A stretch of 38,337 nt of DNA. Source: Peptostreptococcaceae bacterium (GTDB lineage Bacteria; Bacillota; Clostridia; Peptostreptococcales; Filifactoraceae). Where the stretch lies: the NCBI GenBank assembly GCA_030532905.1, contig JAUNKE010000017.1:1-38337 (forward strand). The letters run 5' to 3'. Below the pieces are notes generated by a model. It was not told the origin of the DNA. It saw only the letters and a program-made list of their open reading frames with translations, and did not search any database. Positions 14,379 to 22,684 of this stretch are shown piece by piece (position 1 is the stretch's first letter; each line of letters begins with the position of its first letter). A program made the translations under genes and the position numbers.

Positions 14379-14837
14379 CTAAAATATTTTTTTGCTGTCC
14401 AATAAAATCGTCACCGGCCCGTCATTATGAATTTGTACCAGCATTTCGGCGCCGAATTTTCCGGTTTGACACAAAATTCCCTGTGCCGAAAATTTTTCAA
14501 CGGCATATTCATAAAGCGGTATCGCAACTTCCGGTCTTGCGGCTTCGGTAAAACTCGGTCGTTTGCCTTTGCGCGCATCGCCATAGAGCGTAAATTGTGA
14601 TACCAACAGAATCTGACCGCCGACATCGGCAAGTGAGCGATTCATTTTTTCATCTTCATCTTCAAAAATTCGCAGACCCGCAATTTTGTCCACCATATAA
14701 TCGACATCCTGCTTGCTGTCCGAATGTGTGATGCCGAGCAACACTTGGAGACCTGTCAAAATTTCAGAGCAAATCTCCTCTCCATCCTGAACATAGGTCA
14801 CGCTCGCATAGCGTACTCTTTGTACTACTGCTCTCAT
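14379..14837 (-). CDS. dtd: D-aminoacyl-tRNA deacylase
   Basis: A 152-aa enzyme that hydrolyses D-amino acids (and glycine) wrongly attached to tRNA. It starts MRAVVQRV. The two signature loops are SQFTLYGDARKG (80-91, containing the SQxT motif) and NDGPVT (138-143, the Gly-cisPro motif). It forms a homodimer in the cytosol. It begins 1 nt after the rel stop, so it is read on the same mRNA; a rel-dtd pair is common in Bacillota. Confidence 0.95.
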   Translation of the reverse strand: MRAVVQRVRYASVTYVQDGEEICSEILTGLQVLLGITHSDSKQDVDYMVDKIAGLRIFEDEDEKMNRSLADVGGQILLVSQFTLYGDARKGKRPSFTEAARPEVAIPLYEYAVEKFSAQGILCQTGKFGAEMLVQIHNDGPVTILLDSKKIF

Positions 14838-14838
14838 T

Positions 14839-17022
14839 TTATACCCTTGTAACGGAAATCACTCCGTCCACTCTCTTTAATTTATTCATAATCGTTTTAA
14901 GCTGCTCTTTGCTCGACACGGTGATTCCGGCATACATCGTCGCAATCGATTCCTTGTTGGTTCGTGCATTGATGCTGTTCACCATGATTTTTTCATCGGA
15001 AAAGACCTTGCTGACATCGACGAACAATCCGCGTCGGTCGTCCGCCTGAATATTGACTTCCACATCGAATTCCTTTGAAGTGCTCGAGCCTTGATCCCAT
15101 TCGACCTCGACCAATTTGGCATTGGCTATCTCGTCGGTCAAATCGATATTTTCGCAATCCGCACGATGTATCGACACCCCGCGACCCTTGGTCACATAGC
15201 CGACGATTTCATCGCCCGGCAACGGATTACAACATTTTGCAAAACGAATTAAAATGCTCGAATGACCTTTGACGCAAACTCCCTGGTCGGAAGAAGTCAT
15301 TTTTTTGCGCGGCTCTTCGATGATGATTTCGCCGGGATGCTCCGCCGCTTTTTTCAGCTTCGCCTCTTTATGCTCCTGCTCATATTTCTCACGAATACGC
15401 GGAATGATTTGACCGGTCGTCACCCCGCCGTAGCCGAGCGCATTATACATATCTTCTTCGTTTTGGAGATTCAAGCTCTTCAAAATCGGAGCAATATATT
15501 TTTGCTTCATCACTTCGGTTTGACTGAAACCGTTGCGGCGAAGTTCGCGCTCAAACATCTCTTTGCCCTGCTTGATATTGTCATCTCGTCGCTCTTTTTT
15601 GAACCATTGACGAATTTTGTTTTTAGCATGCGAGCTTTGAACAATGTTGAGCCAATCCCGCGACGGTCCGTTCGAATTGGACGAAGTGAGAATCTCGACA
15701 ATGTCTCCGGTTTGGAGCTTGTAGGTTTGCGGAACGATTCGTCCGTTGACCTTCGCCCCGACCGCCTTGTTGCCGACTTCGGAGTGAACCTTGTAGGCAA
15801 AATCCAGCGGCACCGCGCCGGCGGGAAGCTCGATGACTTCACTTCTCGGTGTAAATACATACACTTCATTCGCAAACAAATCCATCTTCAAGGACTGCAT
15901 AAATTCCTGCGGGTCGGAAATCTCCTTCTGCCACTCCATCATCTGTCTGAGCCAAGCAAGCTTGGACTCCAAATCCGATTCGTTGGTATTGATTTTTCCT
16001 TCTTTATATTTCCAATGCGCTGCAATACCGAATTCCGCCGTCTTGTGCATATCCCAAGTACGCATCTGAATTTCAAGCGGCTCGCCGTCCGGTCCGATAA
16101 CCGTAGTATGCAACGATTGATACATATTCGGTTTCGGATTGGCGATGTAATCTTTCATTCGGGAAATAATCGGTCGCCACATCGAATGAACCAATCCGAG
16201 TACGGAATAGCAATCTTTGACGCTGTCAACCAATACACGAACAGCCATCAGGTCAAAAATTTCATCAAATTCCTTGTTTTGATTCTTCATTTTTCGGTAT
16301 ATGCTGTAAAAATGCTTTGCTCTACCGGTCACATCCGCATTGATTTGGGATTCTTCCAATTTATCATGAATCTGATTGATGACCGAATTGATATATTCAT
16401 CGCGCTCGACTTTTTTCTGCGCAATCTTATCGACCAAGTCGTAGTAGCTGTCCGGGTCGATATATCGAAGCGCAATGTCTTCCAGTTCCAACTTGACTTT
16501 GGATATTCCCAATCGATTCGCAATCGGCGCATAAATTTCAATCGTCTCCATCGAAATATCTTTTGCTTTTTCAGGACGCATGTGTTTCAGCGTACGCATA
16601 TTGTGCAACCGGTCAGCCAATTTTATAAGAACGACACGAATGTCCTTCCCCATTGCCAAAAACATTTTTCGCATATTTTCGGCCTGCGTCTCTTCCTTGC
16701 TGCGATACGCAATTTTACCGAGCTTGGTTACGCCGTCGGTCAAATCGGCGATTTCTTTTCCGAACTCATGCACAATATCCTCATAGGAAATTTCGGTATC
16801 TTCGATGACATCATGAAGCAAGCCCGCCGATATCGTTTCGACATCAAGCTCCAGCTCTGCAAGAATCTTTGCTACTTCAATTGGATGTGTAATGTATTTT
16901 TCGCCCGATTTCCTGTATTGATTTTCATGTGCTTTGGCAGCATAATTAAAAGCCTTGACTACGGTTTTCATATCCGCATCGGGATTGTATTGCTCAATTC
17001 GTAGTAACAAATTCTCTAACAA
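14839..17022 (-). CDS. relA: Bifunctional (p)ppGpp synthetase/hydrolase (Rel)
   Basis: A 727-aa stringent-response enzyme of full RSH length. The HD hydrolase domain has H46, H70-D71, E74-D75 and D137. The synthetase domain carries RMKD (the RxKD motif of bifunctional enzymes) and YQSLHTTVIGP...EIQMRT. TGS (about 390-450), a zinc-finger-like cysteine pair region (FAKCCNPLPGDEIVGYVTKG) and a C-terminal ACT domain follow. The start is TTG at 17022, 9 nt after AAAGGTGG. An ATG at 17027 is better spaced but reads ATG-TTT-TGT-TAG; one extra T would fuse it in frame. A consensus promoter lies about 40 nt upstream. First gene of the operon. Confidence 0.95.
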   Translation of the reverse strand: MLENLLLRIEQYNPDADMKTVVKAFNYAAKAHENQYRKSGEKYITHPIEVAKILAELELDVETISAGLLHDVIEDTEISYEDIVHEFGKEIADLTDGVTKLGKIAYRSKEETQAENMRKMFLAMGKDIRVVLIKLADRLHNMRTLKHMRPEKAKDISMETIEIYAPIANRLGISKVKLELEDIALRYIDPDSYYDLVDKIAQKKVERDEYINSVINQIHDKLEESQINADVTGRAKHFYSIYRKMKNQNKEFDEIFDLMAVRVLVDSVKDCYSVLGLVHSMWRPIISRMKDYIANPKPNMYQSLHTTVIGPDGEPLEIQMRTWDMHKTAEFGIAAHWKYKEGKINTNESDLESKLAWLRQMMEWQKEISDPQEFMQSLKMDLFANEVYVFTPRSEVIELPAGAVPLDFAYKVHSEVGNKAVGAKVNGRIVPQTYKLQTGDIVEILTSSNSNGPSRDWLNIVQSSHAKNKIRQWFKKERRDDNIKQGKEMFERELRRNGFSQTEVMKQKYIAPILKSLNLQNEEDMYNALGYGGVTTGQIIPRIREKYEQEHKEAKLKKAAEHPGEIIIEEPRKKMTSSDQGVCVKGHSSILIRFAKCCNPLPGDEIVGYVTKGRGVSIHRADCENIDLTDEIANAKLVEVEWDQGSSTSKEFDVEVNIQADDRRGLFVDVSKVFSDEKIMVNSINARTNKESIATMYAGITVSSKEQLKTIMNKLKRVDGVISVTRV

Positions 17023-17060
17023 AACATAACACCACCTTTCCTAAAATTCCTATACCCCCC

Positions 17061-17089
17061 ATTATATAATATGTTTGTGAATTTATCAA
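17061..17089 (-). promoter_or_regulatory. Promoter of the rel operon
   Basis: On the minus strand TTGATA (17089-17084), 17-nt spacer, TATAAT (17066-17061). It drives rel-dtd-MBL-hemZ-hisS-aspS and probably fic. Confidence 0.8.
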
Positions 17090-17198
17090 GTGTTTGAACA
17101 CAATGATGAGCATCGGAAAAGAAAAATATGGAAGGAAATAAAAATATGAAAAATTCGATGGAGTTATTTGTATAAAATCCCTGAATAGGAATAATACG

Positions 17199-17447
17199 AA
17201 GCCGTAGTAGAAAAACAGTTGTCAACAATTTGTATTTTGAATATCCGTACCTCGCTTCACGACTTATAGGCAATGGTTGCAGTAGGTTACGAATATATGA
17301 TCTCCCTTCGGTCGTTGTATATCTCGTCAACCCATGCATGAAACCTGCAAAAAATTTTCATCGCTGTACTCAAAAATTTGGTTGTGCTTGTAACCCTACC
17401 GTTTTTCCGTTTCATCGGTACGGAACGATTATGATTTATCTATGGTT
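17199..17447 (-). repeat. Dispersed intergenic repeat, copy B (with extended middle)
   Basis: Read on the minus strand: AACCATAGATA (17447-17437), CCGATGAAACGG (17418-17407), then a spacer of about 170 nt, then TACAAATTGTTG (17234-17223) followed by ACAACT and TTTTTCTA. Order and sequence equal copy A at 911-1010, but the spacer is longer by about 145 nt. This is the main content of the 580-nt gap between rel and apt; no coding frame is seen in it. Confidence 0.45.
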
Positions 17448-17516
17448 AATGAGTTGTAGTGAGAAGATTGATAAATCAGAGTCCGATTTTTTTGCACAAG
17501 GCCAAAGCAAAGCTAT

Positions 17517-17592
17517 AAAAAATGCAGCAAGATGAAAATTCTCCATCTGCTGCATTCACATAAAAAAAGAGAATCTGAAATTCAAATTCTCC
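17517..17592 (-). terminator. Two tandem terminators after apt
   Basis: Minus strand: the first is GAGAAT...ATTCTC followed by seven T (17592-17562). The second is AATGCAGCAGATG pairing with CATCT-TGCTGCATT followed by T (17556-17517). They close the pilin-recJ-apt transcript before the rel promoter. Confidence 0.8.
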
Positions 17593-17600
17593 GTTTGTTT

Positions 17601-18119
17601 CTAATAATGGATTTGGACATTGATATCTTTGCTTTGCAAATTTTTTCTGCCTTCCAAAAAGTCCAGCTCAATCAAAAATTCAAAGCCGAGCAATTCGCCG
17701 CCCGCTTGATATACCAATTTTTCGACTGCAGCCGCCGTACCGCCGGTTGCGAGCAAATCGTCCACGATAATCACTTTATCGCCTTTGGAAATGGCATCTT
17801 TGTGAATTTCGATTGCGGTTGAGCCGTATTCCAAATCATAGCTGCATGAAATCACATCACAAGGGAGCTTGCCCGGTTTTCTTGCAGGAATGAATCCGAC
17901 GCCGAGTCCGTAAGCCACCGCGGAGCCGAGCAAAAGACCGCGAGCTTCGATTCCGACGATATAATCTACTTTTACATTTTTATTTTTAATATTTTGAACC
18001 ATCGTATCAATTGCAATTTTGTAGGCATCCTTGTCTTTGAGCAAGGTCGTAATGTCCTTAAAACTGATTCCCTCCTTCGGGTAATCTTCAACTGTTCTAA
18101 TCGTATCTTGTAAATTCAT
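17601..18119 (-). CDS. apt: Adenine phosphoribosyltransferase
   Basis: A 172-aa purine salvage enzyme making AMP from adenine and PRPP. The PRPP-binding motif is [15 protein letters not shown] (about 119-133). The adenine-site region KDITTLLKD and the loop [10 protein letters not shown] are also typical. Normal length. It starts 9 nt after recJ; recJ-apt-rel is a conserved order in Bacillota, here with a repeat and terminators inserted before rel. Confidence 0.96.
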   Translation of the reverse strand: MNLQDTIRTVEDYPKEGISFKDITTLLKDKDAYKIAIDTMVQNIKNKNVKVDYIVGIEARGLLLGSAVAYGLGVGFIPARKPGKLPCDVISCSYDLEYGSTAIEIHKDAISKGDKVIIVDDLLATGGTAAAVEKLVYQAGGELLGFEFLIELDFLEGRKNLQSKDINVQIHY

Positions 18120-18128
18120 TTTATCTCC

Positions 18129-19889
18129 TTATCGTATTGAAATCAATTCAAGGTTCAAATATTCATTCCCTTTGAAATGATTGATTCCCATTTTGAATAA
18201 AATATCAAACGAAATGCTTTGTAATTCGTTTGCCGGCATACCTATTATATCACGCTCCGGCGATAAATCCAGTTTATTTTTGATTTTTTCCAGGATTTTT
18301 TCCGGCGAAAAAGACACAAAGGATTTTACGATTTGATTCGAGATGAGATCCAAACGCAAAACATTCTTTTTTTCGCCCAACAAAGTCATATTTTTGATTT
18401 TTACATCTTTGGAAGAAAACAAAAGCTCCGGATTGCCCTTGCCCATCGGCTCGAACAAATTGCAAGTTCGGAGAAGCTCCATACTCAAAATGTCAAAGCT
18501 TGCCACATTGTCAATCAAAAAAGTATGCTCATGAGAAAGCTCGAGCGCATTCATCTGCGCGATGATTTCTTTTTCAAAGGCATCAAAATTTTCCATGGAA
18601 ACGCTCAGCCCCGCCGCCATCGCGTGACCGCCGAATTTGAGAAAATATTTTTTGAAAGTGGAAAGCACTTCAAAAATATTAACCTCTTCAACGGAGCGGG
18701 CGGAACCTTTATAAAAATCTTCGGATACGGCAAAGACGATGACGGGCACCTGATATCTGTCTTTCAATCTGCCGGCGATGATGCCGACCAAACTTTCGTG
18801 CACATCCTCCAATTTCAACAAAATGATATTGTTTTTGAAAAGCTGTTTTTCTTCGACGATTTGAATCGCCTTTTGTGTCGCATCGATAGTAAGCTGTTTT
18901 CTTTCGCGGTTCAGCGTTATCAATTCTTCGGCAAGTGCCGTCGCTTTGCCCGAGTCCGTTTCAATCAAAAGCTCGAATGCTTTTTCAGCCGAGCTGAGTC
19001 GCCCGCTCGAGTTGAAACATGGACCGATGCGAAAACCGATATCGTAAACCGTCGGCGTTCTTTCAATTCCGAGCGCCTGCATCAAGGCTTTTAATCCCAG
19101 ATTGTGAATATCTTGAAGCGCATTGAGACCATAGTGAACAAAAATTCGATTTTCGTCCACGAGATTCATCACATCACAAATCGTTGCAATCGCAACCAGA
19201 GGATAGATATCGGATAGATGGTTTTCTTCATATCCCATCGCCAGATTGATTGCCAATACCAACTTGTATGCAATCGCGGCTCCGCAGATATCGGGATAGG
19301 GATAATCGCAAAGTTTTTGGTGCGGATTGATAATTGCAAGCGCATCGACCAGCTCGTCCTCTTCTTTTTCGTTCAAAAGAATCTGCGGCACTTCATGATG
19401 GTCGGTCACGATGACATCGATGCCGTTTTCTTTGGCAAAATCGATGGCGTCAAAAGCGGCAATCCCATTGTCAAAAGTGACAATGGTGCCGAATTTGTTG
19501 TCAATCGCATATTGCACGATTCGATTGTTGATGCCGTAGCCGTCGCTGACTCGATGCGGAAAAATACATTCGCAATCAAATCCCAATTTTTGCAAACCTA
19601 AATAAGAAACCGCTCCGCTGATGATGCCGTCCACATCATAATCCAAGGAGAGCAAAAATTTTTCGCCCTTTTGTTTTTTCTCCAATAACAAATCGACCGC
19701 TTTGTCCATATCCTTAAATAAAAACGGACTATGCTCGCACGAGCGACTTCTTTTCAGATAATTTTTTATTTCTTCCTTCGATTTCAAATCCCGTCTTGCC
19801 AAAATTTCCGCCAAAAAGAGCGGAATGTCAAATTCCTTTTGTAATTCTTCCGGCCAAAAATTTCTTTTTTTCAAAAACCATTTTTCCAT
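18129..19889 (-). CDS. recJ: Single-stranded-DNA-specific exonuclease RecJ
   Basis: A 586-aa DHH-superfamily 5'-3' exonuclease used in recombination and mismatch repair. Metal-binding motifs are DYDVDG (83-88), D140 in TFDNG and DHH (163-165). The DHHA1 part has GRLSSAEKA and the GGHAMAAG motif near residue 440. The C-terminal OB-like domain is short. The ATG at 19889 has AGAGGA 5 nt upstream; the open frame extends 20 codons further but without a ribosome site. The length is at the lower end for clostridial RecJ. It starts 10 nt after the pilin-like gene. Confidence 0.92.
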   Translation of the reverse strand: MEKWFLKKRNFWPEELQKEFDIPLFLAEILARRDLKSKEEIKNYLKRSRSCEHSPFLFKDMDKAVDLLLEKKQKGEKFLLSLDYDVDGIISGAVSYLGLQKLGFDCECIFPHRVSDGYGINNRIVQYAIDNKFGTIVTFDNGIAAFDAIDFAKENGIDVIVTDHHEVPQILLNEKEEDELVDALAIINPHQKLCDYPYPDICGAAIAYKLVLAINLAMGYEENHLSDIYPLVAIATICDVMNLVDENRIFVHYGLNALQDIHNLGLKALMQALGIERTPTVYDIGFRIGPCFNSSGRLSSAEKAFELLIETDSGKATALAEELITLNRERKQLTIDATQKAIQIVEEKQLFKNNIILLKLEDVHESLVGIIAGRLKDRYQVPVIVFAVSEDFYKGSARSVEEVNIFEVLSTFKKYFLKFGGHAMAAGLSVSMENFDAFEKEIIAQMNALELSHEHTFLIDNVASFDILSMELLRTCNLFEPMGKGNPELLFSSKDVKIKNMTLLGEKKNVLRLDLISNQIVKSFVSFSPEKILEKIKNKLDLSPERDIIGMPANELQSISFDILFKMGINHFKGNEYLNLELISIR

Positions 19890-19899
19890 GCAGTCCTCT

Positions 19900-20370
19900 T
19901 TAATTTGTCGTTCCCGTTGTTTTCGGCAATGGATACAAAATTTGTCCATTGGCGCTCACTGTTATTTTCTGATCGCTGATACTGTAAGTAAATGCGGCAT
20001 TGTTGGCGCCGTATTTTTTACTTTTGGGCTTCATTTCGCCATCCAGATATTTGGACAGTGCGGTGGAGTTGATTGGCTGATTGCTGACATCGGTTTTAAG
20101 GTCGATGGCATTGGATACACCCGCCAACTTGACCCCCTCCGCAATCGTTCGTGCATTGACCAAATCCAAATTGATATTGTTCTCTTCCACGACGCTTATG
20201 TATTTTATCGCACCAAGCACCGACAGACTGAGCAGTATCGTAATCACAATCAAAATTTCAATGAGTGTAAACGCATTTCGTTTGTAATAAAGTTTCGATG
20301 AGCTGTTTTGTAGTGTTGAATCGTTCTTTGACGCAAAGTTTGTTTGCCATGTAAAGTAATTATTTTTCAT
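19900..20370 (-). CDS. Type IV prepilin-like protein (orphan)
   Basis: A 156-aa protein with a class III prepilin signal. A 33-residue polar leader ends in KRNA, followed by FTLIEILIVITILLSLSVLG; E38 is residue 5 of the mature chain. The residue before the cleavage point is Ala rather than the usual Gly, which prepilin peptidases tolerate less well. The mature part (123 aa) is small, with no cysteine. AGGGGGAA precedes the ATG. No pilus ATPase, peptidase or platform gene is nearby, so it relies on a machine encoded elsewhere (type IV pili, competence or type II-like). It sits just upstream of recJ. Confidence 0.8.
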   Translation of the reverse strand: MKNNYFTWQTNFASKNDSTLQNSSSKLYYKRNAFTLIEILIVITILLSLSVLGAIKYISVVEENNINLDLVNARTIAEGVKLAGVSNAIDLKTDVSNQPINSTALSKYLDGEMKPKSKKYGANNAAFTYSISDQKITVSANGQILYPLPKTTGTTN

Positions 20371-20422
20371 ATTTCCCCCTTAAATCAAACAAGATTTATA
20401 TGAACCATACCATCCCACATGC

Positions 20423-20428
20423 TGTCAA
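20423..20428 (-). promoter_or_regulatory. Possible -35 box of the pilin-recJ-apt unit
   Basis: TTGACA on the minus strand 53-58 nt before the pilin ATG. No -10 hexamer at 17 nt is convincing; TCATAT/TATAAA lie at 19-22 nt. Confidence 0.3.
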
Positions 20429-20477
20429 ACCTAATGCCGAAAAGTTTTGCCGAAACTTGACAAAAGCTTTTGACACA

Positions 20478-20505
20478 ATAAGAAAGCTACTCGATTGAGT
20501 AGCTT
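20478..20505 (-). terminator. Terminator after rubredoxin
   Basis: AAGCTACTC (20505-20497) pairs with GAGTAGCTT (20492-20484) on the minus strand, followed by TCTTATTG. The T-tract is weak, so some read-through into the pilin gene is possible. Confidence 0.6.
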
Positions 20506-20517
20506 CCCTGCTGTCGA

Positions 20518-20676
20518 TTATTCTTCAGAAAAATCATCTTTGCCTACGCCGCAAAGTGGGCAAACCCAATCTGCAGGTACATCTTCCCAAGCTGTTCCCG
20601 GAGCAACGCCGTTATCCGGGTCACCTTGAGCAGGGTCGTAGACATATCCACATACGTCACATACATAACTTTTCAT
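20518..20676 (-). CDS. Rubredoxin
   Basis: A 52-aa electron carrier with one iron held by four cysteines: [12 protein letters not shown] (C6, C9) and [13 protein letters not shown] (C39, C42). The aromatic residues and DNGVAPGT loop are those of clostridial rubredoxins. Its ribosome site GGAGGAG is formed by the last codons of the S1 gene, whose stop lies 6 nt upstream, so it is the last gene of the zapA-S1 operon. Partners would be rubrerythrin, desulfoferrodoxin or a flavoprotein elsewhere; it serves oxygen or peroxide defence in anaerobes. Confidence 0.95.
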   Translation of the reverse strand: MKSYVCDVCGYVYDPAQGDPDNGVAPGTAWEDVPADWVCPLCGVGKDDFSEE

Positions 20677-20682
20677 TATTTT

Positions 20683-21816
20683 TTACTCCTCCGTTTCGAT
20701 AATTTCATCTATTCCATCATCGGAAGTCACTTCTTCTACAGGAGCATCATTCGATTCCTCTGCAGCCTCCGGTTCTTCCTCCGTTAGAATCAGTGTAAGT
20801 TCAATCTTTTTAGCTTCAGGGTCGATATTGAGCACCTTCGCCTCAAGTTTGTCACCAATTTTTACAACATCACTAGGATTTTTGATGTAGTCTTTTGAAA
20901 TATTTGAAATGTGAACAAAACCGTCAATACCTTCTTCAATAGAAATAAATACGCCGTAATCTTTAATATTTTTTACTTCTCCGCTGATGATATCGCCGGG
21001 ATTTGTTTTGTTTACAAACACTTCCCATGGATTCGGAACAAGCGATTTGATACTGAGTGACAATCTGTCTTTTTCAGGGTCGTAGCTGATAACCTGAACA
21101 TCCACTTTTTGCTCAAGCTCAAACATTTTTTCAACATTCTCGCGACGATTCCAAGACAATTCGCTGACATGCACCAAACCGGTAATTCCGCCGATATCTA
21201 CAAAAATTCCATAGTCCTTAATATCTTTTACAATTCCGGAGAACACTTTGCCCTCTGTAATTTGCTCAAGAATTTGTTTTCTATTGTCTTCAACTTCTTT
21301 TTGTAGAAGATTTTTTCTTGATAAAATGAGTCTCTTTTTCTTTGGAACTAAATCTATAATTTCAACATCAAATTCCTGTCCAAGATATTTGTCGAGCGCT
21401 TCATCCCCGATAAATCTGGTTTCAATATGACTTAGTGGGATAAATCCTCTCACATTTCCTTTGTATCGAGCGATAAGACCTTTTTCATTTTTTTCAACGA
21501 CCTTCACATTGATAACATCGGAAATGTTAATCTCTTCCCAAGTTTTGAAATCATCGATTCTCTTCTTGGAAAGAACTATTTCTCCTGTATTTTTGTCGAT
21601 TTTTATTACTTCCAGATCCAGCTCGTCACCGACTTTGATGTCATCGCAAAGACCTGCCTCAGATTTTGGAAGAATACCGTCGGTTTTGTAGCTCAAAGAA
21701 ATATAGAATGAATCCGGCTTGACAACCTCAACAATTCCTTTTACTCTTGAACCCTTATATACCTCTTGGTAATTTTGCTCTTCTTCCATTAATAGTTTTT
21801 CCATTTCACTAATCAT
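20683..21816 (-). CDS. rpsA: Ribosomal protein S1-like protein with four S1 domains
   Basis: A 377-aa RNA-binding protein. Four S1 repeats lie at about residues 17-82, 95-165, 185-255 and 270-340. Repeats 3 and 4 carry the classic IVKDIKDYGIFVDIG and VKNIKDYGVFISIE patterns, and an acidic tail ends in EIIETEE. It is shorter than the six-domain Gram-negative S1 and is the form usual in Bacillota. It may aid mRNA binding to ribosomes. The ATG at 21816 has AAGGAG 9 nt upstream; the open frame extends to 21912 inside ispH but without a start signal. The ispH-S1 pair is adjacent in Clostridia and sometimes fused; here they are separate. Confidence 0.9.
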   Translation of the reverse strand: MISEMEKLLMEEEQNYQEVYKGSRVKGIVEVVKPDSFYISLSYKTDGILPKSEAGLCDDIKVGDELDLEVIKIDKNTGEIVLSKKRIDDFKTWEEINISDVINVKVVEKNEKGLIARYKGNVRGFIPLSHIETRFIGDEALDKYLGQEFDVEIIDLVPKKKRLILSRKNLLQKEVEDNRKQILEQITEGKVFSGIVKDIKDYGIFVDIGGITGLVHVSELSWNRRENVEKMFELEQKVDVQVISYDPEKDRLSLSIKSLVPNPWEVFVNKTNPGDIISGEVKNIKDYGVFISIEEGIDGFVHISNISKDYIKNPSDVVKIGDKLEAKVLNIDPEAKKIELTLILTEEEPEAAEESNDAPVEEVTSDDGIDEIIETEE

Positions 21817-21835
21817 TAATTCCAACTCCTTAAAT

Positions 21836-22684
21836 TTATATTTTGTTAACAAGATCAAAAACCTCCTGAATGATGAAATCCGGGGTGGATGCACCCGCAA
21901 CAATTCCAACATAGCTCAGATTTTTGATTTTTTCTATGTCCAAATCCTCAACTGTCTCAATCAGAAAAGTCATACAATGTTTTCTGCAAATCTCGGCAAG
22001 CTTCAAAGTGTTTGAACTTTTTTTGCCGCCCACCACAATCATTGCATCTACTTTTTTTGAAAGATCTTCGGCTGAATCCTGTCTTTGTTTTGTTGCATAA
22101 CAAATGGTATTACAGAATTCGACATCATCCAGTTTTTCTTTTAGAATTTTTTCGATTTGTTGGAAACTCTCTTGCTTAAATGTTGTCTGAACCACTACGA
22201 GATATTTTCCGCTGCCTAAACCTTGAAATTGATTCGCTTCCTCAATCGAATTGATAATGGTGTGCGCTTTGTCTATCCAACCGCTTATACCGATTATCTC
22301 CGGATGATTTTTATCGCCAATAATGATTATTTCATACCCTTTATTAGACCCTTCAAAAACAATTTTTTGTATTTTTTTTACGAACGGACATGTTGCGTCA
22401 ACAATGGCAATACCTTTATCATTCATTGTATCATAAAAGTGCTTGGCTAGTCCATGACTTCTTATAATTGCGAAGGAATTTTTTTTCATTTTCTCCAAAT
22501 CTTCTTCAATGACCAATCCTTTTTCGGTCAATTTCCCCATCGCCTGATCATTGTGAATCAGCGGTCCGATGGCATAAATTGTATCGTCTGTTGATTGCAA
22601 TTGCTGATTTGTGATTTCCATTGCACGATTCACACCATAGCAATATCCGCTATGTTTTGCAATTTCGACTCTAATTCTCCTCAA
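21836..22684 (-). CDS. ispH: 4-hydroxy-3-methylbut-2-enyl diphosphate reductase
   Basis: 4Fe-4S enzyme of the MEP isoprenoid pathway producing IPP and DMAPP. Counted from the TTG at 22684 the cluster cysteines are C15, C99 and C195. Substrate residues are H44, H77, H127 and E129 (NHPE). The TTG directly abuts AAGGAG with no spacer. An ATT three codons later (22675) is 9 nt from AAGGAG. With it the residues become C12, H41, H74, C96, H124 and E126, the same numbers as in E. coli IspH. No in-frame ATG exists before the first cysteine. It overlaps the plsC end by up to 14 nt. Confidence 0.93.
   Translation of the reverse strand: MRRIRVEIAKHSGYCYGVNRAMEITNQQLQSTDDTIYAIGPLIHNDQAMGKLTEKGLVIEEDLEKMKKNSFAIIRSHGLAKHFYDTMNDKGIAIVDATCPFVKKIQKIVFEGSNKGYEIIIIGDKNHPEIIGISGWIDKAHTIINSIEEANQFQGLGSGKYLVVVQTTFKQESFQQIEKILKEKLDDVEFCNTICYATKQRQDSAEDLSKKVDAMIVVGGKKSSNTLKLAEICRKHCMTFLIETVEDLDIEKIKNLSYVGIVAGASTPDFIIQEVFDLVNKI

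Noticed and set aside
15262-17004. Long 580-aa plus-strand open frame opposite rel
   Set aside because: It lies wholly antisense to the full-length Rel gene, has no ribosome site, and its sequence (rich in F, R, I and H) is what complementary codon bias produces.
20440-20480. CAAAAGCTTTTG palindrome before the rubredoxin terminator as an operator
   Set aside because: It is short and AT-rich, with no symmetrical extension, and can be explained as chance or part of the terminator region.
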